A stretch of 30,442 nucleotides of DNA from a virus, in IMG/VR virus record IMGVR_UViG_3300030099_006714, positions 1 through 30,442 of that record. The stretch is one strand, 5' to 3'. A program made the translations under genes and the position numbers. Positions 9,801 to 16,701 of this stretch are shown here, in pieces. The notes beneath the pieces were generated by a model that made no database searches, was not told the origin of the DNA, and saw only the letters and a list, made by a program, of their open reading frames with translations. Within the stretch, counting starts at the first letter, position 1. Each line of letters starts with the position of its first letter.

Positions 9801-12800
9801 TATATTCTGATAGAAATTGCACTCAAGTATTTAAATCTACAACTCTAGATGATAAATTTGAAGTAATTAAAACAGGAACAGTTGGAGTTTCTACTGATGC
9901 TGAGTTAGCTTTAAGAGTATCTGATGGTCTCCCTTCAATTTTATATTATAAATTTGTTCCAGTTGGAGGCAATGATCTTTCAGAAAATAAAAAGGGTATT
10001 GTTATTGATAAAGAAGTTGATAATTATAATGAAATAAATGTGCGACAAAGTGTATTTGCAGGACAATTTGCTGTAACTGGAATTGGCACTACAACTACAT
10101 TTGATTATAATGTAATTGATACTCCTGAAAGATCCTCCTATAGTGCATCAGATGCAAAGATTAAATATTCCACTGATTCTACAAGGGCATATGGAGGGAT
10201 TGCTAAAGTTGAATTAACCTATAAAGGAAATAATTATACAGAGATTGTTGGTGTATCTTCCATTAAGAGTGGTATAGGAACTAAGGCAGTCTTAGAACCA
10301 TCCAGTACATCTATTGGTAAAATAATTTCAACTAATATAGAGGATATTGGATTTGATTATCCTAGTGATAATACTTTAAGACCTGTTTTAAATTTACCTG
10401 AAGTTCTTCAAATAGAATCATTAACTTCATTTGAATCTATTGGAATTAGCTCTGTAGGTAAAAATTATACGATTGCACCAAATCTAGTTGTTATTGATGG
10501 ATTTACTGGAGCACAGGTTAAAGATGTTGATATAGAATATGAAATTGGAGATTCTACAGTAACTATTCTAAAGAATACATTTGGAATGAATCCTGTAACT
10601 CCAACCATAATTCCAACTGCTAATGTTAATGGTATTGGTATTAATACCATCAGTTATAATATGTCTACCAAGGAGGTAACTGTAGCTATTAATACTAGTT
10701 TCAGTAGTGCCAGTGATATACCTTTATTTGTTGGAGATAAGGTTTTAATTGAAAACATAAGTGTAGGACTTGGAACAACAGGAACTGGTTATAACTCTTT
10801 GAATTATGGATATTCATTATTTGAATTAACAAAAACTCATTTTCCATTAGGAGGAAATGTTGGAGTTGTTACTTATAGTTTAGATGGATATATTGAAGAT
10901 AATATTTTTCCAGGAAACTTTGATGCTCTTAATTCAGCAGGTATAATTGTTCCTGAAAAATATTTCCCTCAATTTGATATTGCCTTAAAAACTAATAATT
11001 TCTTAACTGGTGAAAAAGTTACTTCAGGTAATATTGTAGGTAATGTTGAAAATTGGAATAATAAAATTGAGTTATTAAAAGTATCCACAGATTCTGAATT
11101 TAATATAGGAGATATTATAGTTGGTGAAACTTCACGCACTCAAGGAAAGGTTACTTCTAAAATTAATTTTGATGCTGAAATTCAATTACAAGCTGGATCA
11201 GTAGTTAAAAAAGGATGGTCAAGAGACACTGGATTCTTTAACAATAATTTAGAAAGACTTCCTGATAATAATTACTATCAGAATTTCTCTTATTCTTTAA
11301 AATCAAAAGTTAATTACAACACATGGGAGGAATCTGTTCATAATCTTAATCATCCTACTGGATTCTTAAAGTTTAGTGATTTGCAAGTGGTATCTACAGA
11401 CGACACTTCATCAAGTGTCTCTGCAGATGAAGCTGATCTCTTTGTCTTCATAGATTCTGAGCGTGTAATGGATATAAATTGTTATTCTGCATTTGATTTG
11501 GTCACAGAAAATTCTTTAAGTGTTAGTGATACTCAAACTGTTTCAGATGAAATATTTTTCAATTCTAGAGTTTTAACTGATTACTTTGAATCAGTTGGTA
11601 ATAGAGCTTTAGTCATTGATGATTTTAGTTCTGAGTTTAATAGTGATCCTAGAGGAACTAAGTTTTCTACTGTAGATACTTTTGATCTTGATCAAAAATC
11701 CGTTAAATATGTTACCTTAGTAAAAGATGCTACATTTACAGGAGAGAGACAAGTTCTTATGGTCTCTATTCTTAATGACGGAACTCAAATATATGTCAAT
11801 AATTATGGTAAAGAAGGAACTGTAAGTGATCTAGGATTCTTTGATGCAAATATAAGTGGTACGGAAGGTGAATTACAATTCTTCCCAACTAAATTTGCAA
11901 ATAATAATTACAACGTAAGTGCTATAAGTTTTGGTGTATTGGGAATCGGCACTGCAGGTATTGGATCTACGACTCTAGGAAGTAGTGTTGATATTAGATC
12001 TAGTACAGCAAGTGTTCCTGCTAATACCACTACAACTGTTGTCGGAATAGCATCCACTTATAGAAGCTCTAAACTTATTGTTCAAATAAGTGGTGATGAT
12101 GGTAATTTTGAATATGATGAGTTAAATGTTATTCATAATGGAACCACTGTGGATCTAATGGAATATGCACAACTTACCACCCACTCTGTTGATGAGTATG
12201 GTGCTGAAGTTGGATTGGGAACCTATGCAGCTGATATGAGTGATGGTGACATTAACATAGACTTTATTCCTACTGCTGGAATAGCATGTACCGTTAATAC
12301 TTTAAGAATATCGATAGCAAGCACTTTATCAACAGGAGTTGGAACTCAATTCTTAGGAGCAGGTGATGAGGATCTTGGATTTATTGATTCATCTTATACT
12401 CACATAGCATCATCAGGATCTCCTTTAGCACATAAAATTGCTGAGTATGGTATTAATAATACTTCTGAGGTAGATGATAATAATGCTGCTTATTACGTAA
12501 TTAGTGTTGAAGATACTGCTAACGAAGAATATGAAATGATAGAGGTGATTGTAGTTAACGATAGTTCAGAGGCTTATATTACTGAATATGGAAATGTAAC
12601 TACTAATGAAGGAGCAGTATATTCTGGATTAGGTACAGTTGGTGCTGCTGTTTCTACCACAACTTCACATACTCAACTATTCTATACTCCAAATGCAGGA
12701 ATTGGTGTTTCTGTACGTGTTTTCCAAACTGCTCTTCAAATCGCAGCAGAAAATTCTGATATTGATTCTGTTGATAGTATTGATTTAGGCACAGCTGAGA

Positions 12801-15800
12801 TTAATGCTGGATTTGGTCTTTATGAAGGAACTGAGATAGATGTGAAACGTGAATTTAATTTACAACATAATCAAAAAAATATTTTCTCTCGAACTTTTGA
12901 TGCAAGTGATACCACTATCGTTAACGTAACGGATAATACGGTTACCATTCCAGATCACTTCTTTGTGACTGGAGAAGAAATTACTTATGCTCAAGGTGGA
13001 ACTCCTATTAGTATTGCATCAACAACTATTTCAGGAATTGGAGTTACTACCCTTCTTCCTCCTAATCTCTTCCTTGTTAAGGTTGATAATCAGACAGTTA
13101 AGTTTGCTAAGACTGCATCAGATGCTTTAAAAGAGATTCCAAATATATTAGAATTTAGTGCTGTAGGTGTAGGTGCAGCTCACACTATATTTGCAAGAAA
13201 TCAAAATACTAAATGTTTAATTGCTATTGATAATGCGATACAATCACCTTTAGTGTCAACTGCTGTTACCACAGGGATTACAAGTGAAATTGGTATTGCC
13301 CAAAGAGTTGTAAAGGTCTCAGGGATAACCTCTTTCTTCGGTGGAGATTTGATTAAAATTAATGATGAAATAATGAAAATTAACACAGTGGGTCATGGAA
13401 CCACTAACGCACTGTTGGTTGAGCGTCCTTGGATGGGAACAAATTTAGGAGTGCATACAGAGAATTCTCTTGTAACTAAAGTTGATGGTGATTATCATAT
13501 TGTCAATAATAAAATTAGTTTCATCGCTGCTCCTCAAGGCCCTGTTCCCATAGGTAGCACTACCAATGCTCCTGATGACAGATATTGGGTAGGTATTACG
13601 ACTCACTCCACGTTCCAAGGAAGATCGTTCATGAGATCTGGAATTGAAGATAGTAGTAAGAGAACTTATGAAACTAATTATCTATTTGATGATATCTCAC
13701 ATGAATTTAATGGTATCAGCACTGCATATACGTTAAAAGTTAATGGAGAGAATGTAGCAGGATTCTCAACTGATAATGGTGTTGTTTTAATTAATGGTGT
13801 ATTCCAAGGACCAACAGGAGAGTTACTACAAAGTCAAGATTATTCTTTTGTAGAAGGAAACACTGGAATTAGTAGTGTAGTCTTTGCTGGAGTTGCAGCT
13901 TCTGTTGCTAGTGATCCTCAAAGTGGATCTATCCCTGTTGGTGGAATGATTATCTCTGTAGGTTCTACTGAAGGTCTGGGATATCAACCTCTTGTTGCTG
14001 CTGGAGGAACTGCTGTTATTTCTGCTGCTGGTACTGTAAGTTCTATCAGTATTGGTAACTCAGGTTCAGGTTACAGAGTAGGAGTTCAAACAACTGTAAA
14101 TGTTGCTATTCAAACAGGTACGAATGTTACACCACTCTTAATTGGTATTGGCACTGCTGCAATTACTAATGGACATATTACAGGAATAGCAATTACAAAT
14201 AATCAAGTAATTTACGTTCCTCGCTCAATTTCTGATGTTGGATACAGTTCTATAACTGGAGTTACAACAGTCACTACATCGACCTCACATGGTCTTCTAG
14301 TAGGGCAAGAAGTGAAGTTATCGGGAATTGCATTCACATGTGATTACCTCCCTGCTGTGGGCGTTCAGAGTGCCGTATACACTGCTTCTACAGGTATAAT
14401 GACTGTCACTACATCTAGTGCTCATGGACTAGCTGTAAGCGGTAAAAATAGTGATGTCATCTTAACTGGATTAGCATTTACATGTGCATTAGATAATGGT
14501 GGTTCTCTTCATTTATACCCTAGAACAACTGATCCTGCATTTGGTGGGACACCAGTTATAGGAGTAGCAAGTGCAACTCAATTTACAATTAATGCGGGTA
14601 TTTCAACTGTTCCAACATTCTATGTTTCAGGTGGTACGATACAACCTGCTTTAATAGCACCTAGAACCACTAATAATTCTGCAAGTGGAACTGATCCAGC
14701 TGCTCAAGGATCTACTGTTTTGACAATTATTGATAATACTTCATTCACAATTAATTCAGGTGTGTCAACAAGAGCACACTTCTATGCGAGAGGAGGTAGA
14801 GTTGATAGGGCGATGGATGTTGTGATTGACGATCCACTCTCTTACTCTAACATGTCTTTAATTTATAGTGATGAGTCGCCTGGTGGTGCAAATGCGGGAG
14901 TCGGAACTGAAGCAACTATTAATGTAGTGGTGGGACAAGGTTCAAGTGTTATTAGTTTTGAAATAGTAAATGAGGGATATGCTTATGCCAATGATCAAGT
15001 TCTAACAGTAGCGATTGGAGGAACCATAGGTATTCCAACTGATACAACTAAAACATTTGAAGAATTCAAAATCACCGTTGAAGATATTATGTCAGACCAA
15101 TTTGCTGCTTGGCATTTTGGTAACTTGGAAGTATTAGATAAGATTGAGAGTGAATTTGATGGAGTTACCAGATCATTTACTCTTAAGAAAGATAAGGATC
15201 CTGTTACCATTAGAGCAGCAGAAGGTTCTGATATTGATGTTCAGTCTACCCTTTTAGTATTCTTGAATGATATTCTACAAGTTCCTGGTGATGGTTATAC
15301 ATTGAGTGGAGGAAGTGTGCTTACATTTGCATCAGCTCCTAGAGGGCCTCAGGTAGAGGGTTCATTCAAAGGTGATACTTGTAAGATTTTATTCTATAAG
15401 GGAACTGGTGACCAAGATGTGATATTTAATGATGTAAGAAAATCTGTAAAAACGGGAGATATGTTGACCATTCGCCATAATAAAGAATTATGTGCTAGGT
15501 CAATAGAACAAGATCCTCGACTTGTAGAAGATGTGGTAGCCACTAATATTGTGGACACCAACGCTTATGTAGGTATGGGTATCAATGGAAGTCCTGACTG
15601 TAAGAGACCAGTTACTTGGTGTAAGCAAACTGCTGACCTAGTTGTTAATGGTCAAATCATTAGTAAGAGTAGGGAGGAAGATAATGCAGCAGTTAATCCC
15701 ACTACAGTTATTATTCAATCTGTGGGTGTTGGATCTACTGTTATCTTCACTGAAAGTTTGAAACCTTTCTTTGATCCTGAGAATGAAAATCAAGGTAATG

Positions 15801-16669
15801 TAAAAACACAAAAGGTTTCCATTACATCTCAAGATAATATTGTAGGAGCTGCTGCAACTGCTGTTGTATCAATCGCTGGAACTATATCTTCAGTATCCGT
15901 AAGTTTCGGAGGAACAGGATATACTTCTGCTCCTGATGTAATTATTGGTACACCTGTTGGATTAGGAACCACTACCAGAGCATCAGCAACCGCTACTCTT
16001 ACAGGAGATGCAGTTTCATCTATTACAGTTACCTCTCCTGGTACAGGATATACAACTGAAACTCCTCCTGAAGTTCTTATTGAAGTCCCATCTTTAACTA
16101 GAGAAGTAAATACTACTGGTAGTTACGAAGGTGACTTTGGAGAGATCATCGGAGTCTCAACAACATCTGTAGGGGTTGCATCGACTGGTGTTGTATTTGA
16201 CTTCTTTATTCCACCTAATTCTGTCTTAAGAGATAGTATTATAGCAGGAACTGCTGTTACTATTAGTGGAATCCAAACTGGTTATTACTTCACTGTAAGT
16301 AATAGTAATATTGGAAGTGGATTAACATCTCTATATCAAAATAATGGAGTTTTGGGTATAGGAACTACCTTTATAGATAATGTGTATGAAGTAGCTGCAG
16401 TATCTGTAGCACAGACTTCCACACCAGGAATTGCTCTAACATATGTTGCTCAAGTAACGGTTAGTGTAGATTCTTATAATGGTTTAATTAATGCTGGTTT
16501 GGGATATAGTGAATTCTTTGGTAATTATTCATGGGGAAGAATAGATATGGGTGCTAGAAGTTCTCCAAAAGCTTTTACTGCTTATACTAGTAACGGTTTT
16601 ACAGGACTTTCTACTTCTGCTGTTATCAGTAGAGTAACTCCTCTAAGATCTAAAGATTATTCCTCTTAA
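3899..16669 (+). CDS. Giant gp7-position baseplate wedge protein, 4256 residues
   Basis: This single uninterrupted frame of 12.8 kb lies between gp6 and gp8, the position of T4 gene 7 (product about 1030 residues). gp7 joins wedge subunits in the baseplate. Two gp7-like signatures are visible. SRSKDFYQAKG at 200-210, followed by FGALYGESVEV, matches the T4 SRSYDFYSTKG region. YYQNFSYSLKSKV at 2459-2471, then a Trp and HPTGF at 2485-2489, matches the T4 region with SRSYYVMKIKS and HPVGF. Between them lie about 2250 residues of beta-rich Gly/Thr/Ser modules, including a YHYH-like domain at about 1255-1395. After them come three tandem modules (about 2603-2950), HGxxxGD modules, paired FTC modules and GxGY repeats. 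No signal peptide or membrane segment is seen. No clear Shine-Dalgarno precedes the ATG. I recognise large homologues in marine T4-like phages. The wedge role is inferred; the extra modules may be adhesive or ruler-like. Confidence 0.85.
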   Translation: MISTDIQRVQLQSIVANQLPSFVKDDFPLIADFLKEYYISQEFPGASADLIQNIDEYLKLESLTNNAQETELGADISYNDTTITVAFDLSKEVFGTYQFPDRDGLIQIGDEIILYSEKTKTSFTGCRRGFSGVTSYQALNDTDRLTFSTSSTAKHKGGDKIVNLSALLFNEFLLKIKNQLSPGFENRTLADDLNQRLFISRSKDFYQAKGTDESFSMLFGALYGESVEVLKPQDFTFRPSDADYRVTKDLVVQAIDGDPSQLLNSTLFQDAYTDYNINPAYSPISAIEKITFNSKDYYKLSLDFNYAKDIPLQGSIFGEFSVHPNTKVITPVSIGASVIDVDSTIGFPNSGELAVESGILTYRSKSLNQFYGVGVANTTDIGTTSIIESKEDIRLNVEAYGYIGVGTANKVTVKVGSVLAEPIIQTDTYYYSINDTAKVQSLGITTSGPNVDNWFYNVATSYDVKSIVLVDSSDFTYTIETFTENNFQLGDAVTVIDTAGNNKDSLVNEVINPFKFSIRGQGSLSSIKSVQRNITRAKVDVALKDYYYIDNYFANIQNTYVDFDGSVLVASPSIPHYFNGPLDFYDRKVILSGSYNGDTFTVLDVNDHGYYTGDAVYYNSFDIISEDFLGNESISVSKFPEINPGIFFVKRVNKNQFQLATSPSNINNNNFVSVSGIVTSNTIQPLSYFDKIVDNQLLLKQINEPSDESGTYITEPGSRTGILINGVEILNYKSTDTVYYGPLNKIDISAEGKDYDILNPPLIHIEDTVGSGATAIAAIRGNLNSIDIVDPGFDYVSDPIITITGGNGVGAEAFANTILATHDVSFNAFGVKESESARINLEADTIGFSTFHKFRNGEKVIYKPDGGTLVGGITTDAVYYVHTVGVSTVKLYETQDQAISAGIETVSLTSFGTGIQRLQSFDKKKILSNIIIKNSGIGYENKKRTIISATGINTALNQINIDDHGYKSGEIIEYSYDKDRISGINSNTQYLVTEVDANNFKLSSVGVGTTAKSFYFDNNEYIDFSVAGLGTGTHSFNYEPIVVDLSGEIGVTTASGQDFRAKIQPLFRGFIDSVQVINSGADYGSSEILNYDRQPLITTKTGTGAQVTPVINNGKLVDVLVVNEGFGYNSPPSLELETDGAGKYAELVPVLENGQLKSVRIHNAGIGYTNRVIVNVIPSGSRAKFKANIQNWTVNLFEKSLDIISSDDGILDAAENTDLGIQYTHLYAPRKLRESVYVRNQNNDIKYGLLDLERVDGQEVSASFHSPIIGWAYDGNPIYGPYGYTTPTGGAVRAMESGYKPVTSDTRPPLSVFHQGFFVEDFVFDNSGDLDEYNGRFCVTPDYPNGVYAYFATINSGSVESSGAFNKYKIPKFPYLIGNAFHSKPNSFNYDKSNNQTDYDFNSAKCFRNTTPYALTKNNASYDFLVQPNKKATPIVDVVLSSSGQIDNVGILTGGNNYQVGEKILFESLPGSQTAKAKIKEVEGKEVTNISVATSSITNLEIAPYDSNGTFVAISTLPHNFVNKNLVSLSGFNTSISSLEGSFNIGVRTETLNLTGGVSTTGVTGLVTYFGVSGSLNSDLLSIGVNDTLGIGTEDVKVLAVDKKNQRLRVIRAQNNTVSIAHTATSVITEDSRKFTYLSSPQNSVVFELNKEIYFEPKEALGIGTLTGVGIGTTISFSNPGAGLTQIFVQTQSIFLPDHELNTGDVLTYKNNGGDSIGVSTDGTTEFTLPNNSTLYVGKISNDLIGISTFKVGVGTTGTFVGVAATTETRGLLRLTGFGTGVHHSFETSKDNVVTAEVTKNVVTVATASTHALLFDDTVTVDVKPGIITSVTVKYNDFNRRIVFDPKDFASGDVDVTNNTISISDHQLNSGDKVIYTASTAAGGLENNKIYYIFRQSTNKVKLCLTRHQSLQFTPEVVDITSASAGTLSPINPSLNVYNNNTVNFNLSDSSLGDKIGVSSVAAFDFNLYSDRNCTQVFKSTTLDDKFEVIKTGTVGVSTDAELALRVSDGLPSILYYKFVPVGGNDLSENKKGIVIDKEVDNYNEINVRQSVFAGQFAVTGIGTTTTFDYNVIDTPERSSYSASDAKIKYSTDSTRAYGGIAKVELTYKGNNYTEIVGVSSIKSGIGTKAVLEPSSTSIGKIISTNIEDIGFDYPSDNTLRPVLNLPEVLQIESLTSFESIGISSVGKNYTIAPNLVVIDGFTGAQVKDVDIEYEIGDSTVTILKNTFGMNPVTPTIIPTANVNGIGINTISYNMSTKEVTVAINTSFSSASDIPLFVGDKVLIENISVGLGTTGTGYNSLNYGYSLFELTKTHFPLGGNVGVVTYSLDGYIEDNIFPGNFDALNSAGIIVPEKYFPQFDIALKTNNFLTGEKVTSGNIVGNVENWNNKIELLKVSTDSEFNIGDIIVGETSRTQGKVTSKINFDAEIQLQAGSVVKKGWSRDTGFFNNNLERLPDNNYYQNFSYSLKSKVNYNTWEESVHNLNHPTGFLKFSDLQVVSTDDTSSSVSADEADLFVFIDSERVMDINCYSAFDLVTENSLSVSDTQTVSDEIFFNSRVLTDYFESVGNRALVIDDFSSEFNSDPRGTKFSTVDTFDLDQKSVKYVTLVKDATFTGERQVLMVSILNDGTQIYVNNYGKEGTVSDLGFFDANISGTEGELQFFPTKFANNNYNVSAISFGVLGIGTAGIGSTTLGSSVDIRSSTASVPANTTTTVVGIASTYRSSKLIVQISGDDGNFEYDELNVIHNGTTVDLMEYAQLTTHSVDEYGAEVGLGTYAADMSDGDINIDFIPTAGIACTVNTLRISIASTLSTGVGTQFLGAGDEDLGFIDSSYTHIASSGSPLAHKIAEYGINNTSEVDDNNAAYYVISVEDTANEEYEMIEVIVVNDSSEAYITEYGNVTTNEGAVYSGLGTVGAAVSTTTSHTQLFYTPNAGIGVSVRVFQTALQIAAENSDIDSVDSIDLGTAEINAGFGLYEGTEIDVKREFNLQHNQKNIFSRTFDASDTTIVNVTDNTVTIPDHFFVTGEEITYAQGGTPISIASTTISGIGVTTLLPPNLFLVKVDNQTVKFAKTASDALKEIPNILEFSAVGVGAAHTIFARNQNTKCLIAIDNAIQSPLVSTAVTTGITSEIGIAQRVVKVSGITSFFGGDLIKINDEIMKINTVGHGTTNALLVERPWMGTNLGVHTENSLVTKVDGDYHIVNNKISFIAAPQGPVPIGSTTNAPDDRYWVGITTHSTFQGRSFMRSGIEDSSKRTYETNYLFDDISHEFNGISTAYTLKVNGENVAGFSTDNGVVLINGVFQGPTGELLQSQDYSFVEGNTGISSVVFAGVAASVASDPQSGSIPVGGMIISVGSTEGLGYQPLVAAGGTAVISAAGTVSSISIGNSGSGYRVGVQTTVNVAIQTGTNVTPLLIGIGTAAITNGHITGIAITNNQVIYVPRSISDVGYSSITGVTTVTTSTSHGLLVGQEVKLSGIAFTCDYLPAVGVQSAVYTASTGIMTVTTSSAHGLAVSGKNSDVILTGLAFTCALDNGGSLHLYPRTTDPAFGGTPVIGVASATQFTINAGISTVPTFYVSGGTIQPALIAPRTTNNSASGTDPAAQGSTVLTIIDNTSFTINSGVSTRAHFYARGGRVDRAMDVVIDDPLSYSNMSLIYSDESPGGANAGVGTEATINVVVGQGSSVISFEIVNEGYAYANDQVLTVAIGGTIGIPTDTTKTFEEFKITVEDIMSDQFAAWHFGNLEVLDKIESEFDGVTRSFTLKKDKDPVTIRAAEGSDIDVQSTLLVFLNDILQVPGDGYTLSGGSVLTFASAPRGPQVEGSFKGDTCKILFYKGTGDQDVIFNDVRKSVKTGDMLTIRHNKELCARSIEQDPRLVEDVVATNIVDTNAYVGMGINGSPDCKRPVTWCKQTADLVVNGQIISKSREEDNAAVNPTTVIIQSVGVGSTVIFTESLKPFFDPENENQGNVKTQKVSITSQDNIVGAAATAVVSIAGTISSVSVSFGGTGYTSAPDVIIGTPVGLGTTTRASATATLTGDAVSSITVTSPGTGYTTETPPEVLIEVPSLTREVNTTGSYEGDFGEIIGVSTTSVGVASTGVVFDFFIPPNSVLRDSIIAGTAVTISGIQTGYYFTVSNSNIGSGLTSLYQNNGVLGIGTTFIDNVYEVAAVSVAQTSTPGIALTYVAQVTVSVDSYNGLINAGLGYSEFFGNYSWGRIDMGARSSPKAFTAYTSNGFTGLSTSAVISRVTPLRSKDYSS
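4481..4597 (+). other. gp7-like signature, first half (within giant protein)
   Basis: This stretch encodes residues 195-233. FISRSKDFYQAKGTDESF then MLFGALYGESVEV aligns by eye with the T4 gp7 segment containing SRSYDFYSTKG and FKVLYNEEVEIE. This is the main evidence that the giant protein contains a wedge core. The T4 sequence is from memory. Confidence 0.65.
6139..7460 (+). repeat. GxGYxxxPxVxI-type beta repeats in giant protein (first group)
   Basis: The encoded chain contains repeated units of a strand, then (D/N/S)-x-G-x-x-Y, then a Pro and a second strand: PGFDYVSDPIITI, SGADYGSSEIL, EGFGYNSPPSLEL and AGIGYTNRVIVNV. Linkers read GxGAxA. The spacing of about 35-45 residues suggests stacked beta units, as in fibre-like proteins. 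Related copies are found elsewhere in this gene, in gp8, in the DUF4815 protein and in gp14. Confidence 0.65.
7661..8083 (+). other. YHYH-like domain embedded in giant protein
   Basis: Residues about 1255-1395 contain GWAYDGNPIYGPYGY at 1270-1284, LDEYNGRFCVTP from 1330, VYAYFATI near 1346-1353 and FPYLIGNAF near 1373. This order matches the YHYH domain (DGFPIYGPYG, LDxCNGR, YHYHAT, FPYxIG). The namesake YHYH is Y-A-Y-F here, so both histidines are missing. The canonical Cys of the LDxCNGR motif is Tyr, while a Cys occurs three residues after the Arg. The domain may be a structural relic or a sugar-binding or metal-free variant; its function is unknown even in bacteria. Confidence 0.7.
11273..11389 (+). 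other. gp7-like signature, second half (within giant protein)
   Basis: Residues 2459-2497 read YYQNFSYSLKSKV, a Trp near 2475, HPTGF at 2485-2489, then a hydrophobic strand. T4 gp7 has SRSYYVMKIKSNLP, a Trp and HPVGF in the same order near its C-terminal third. The distance from the first gp7-like signature is about 2250 residues, against roughly a hundred or so in T4 as I recall. Confidence 0.65.
11705..12745 (+). repeat. Three tandem beta modules in giant protein
   Basis: Three successive units begin near residues 2603, 2720 and 2864. Each has a strand, then (N/D)-(D/G)-(G/T/S) with a hydrophobic strand and a Y-(G/A) turn: LNDGTQIYVNNYGK, HNGTTVDLMEYAQLT and NDSSEAYITEYGNVT. Each ends with an (F/Y)-x-P-(T/N) strand (FFPTKF, FIPTAG, FYTPNAG). 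The third copy is the most closely related to the second. This resembles duplicated jelly-roll-like modules, but the fold is inferred. Confidence 0.65.
12945..13900 (+). other. Conserved late segment of giant protein: HGxxxGD, GDEI and adhesin-like modules
   Basis: In order the protein shows PDHFFVTGEEITY near 12951 (a further HGxxxGD module) and INDEIMKINTVG near 13356 followed by RPWMGTN. Next come APQGP and DDRYWVGITTHSTFQGRSFM near 13550-13630. Last is an EFNGISTAYTL strand near 13705 leading to INGVFQGP near 13791. A second EF(N/D)G module recurs at about 15152-15390 (EFDGVTRSFTL, then LLVFLNDILQVPG). I recognise this order as typical of marine T4-like phage structural proteins. Function unknown; surface attachment is possible. 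Confidence 0.5.
14262..14815 (+). repeat. Paired HGL/FTC modules in giant protein
   Basis: Two adjacent units read TSTSHGLLVGQEVKLSGIAF then TC, and TSSAHGLAVSGKNSDVILTG then LAFTC. The second continues to YPRTTDPA. Downstream, two further look-alike stretches read FTINAGISTVPTFYVSGGTI and FTINSGVSTRAHFYARGGR. Two nested duplications are therefore visible in about 550 bases. Confidence 0.6.
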
Positions 16670-16676
16670 CAATCTT

Positions 16677-16688
16677 AATAAATAAATA
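16677..16688 (+). promoter_or_regulatory. Putative late promoter, overlapping ATAAATA boxes, for gene 8
   Basis: AATAAATA occurs twice in overlap (16677-16684 and 16681-16688) in the 32-base gap before gp8. It matches the T4-like late box apart from its first base. The boxes end 17 and 13 nt before the ATG at 16702. Confidence 0.5.
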
Positions 16689-16701
16689 AAAACTCTGTCC
16701 A

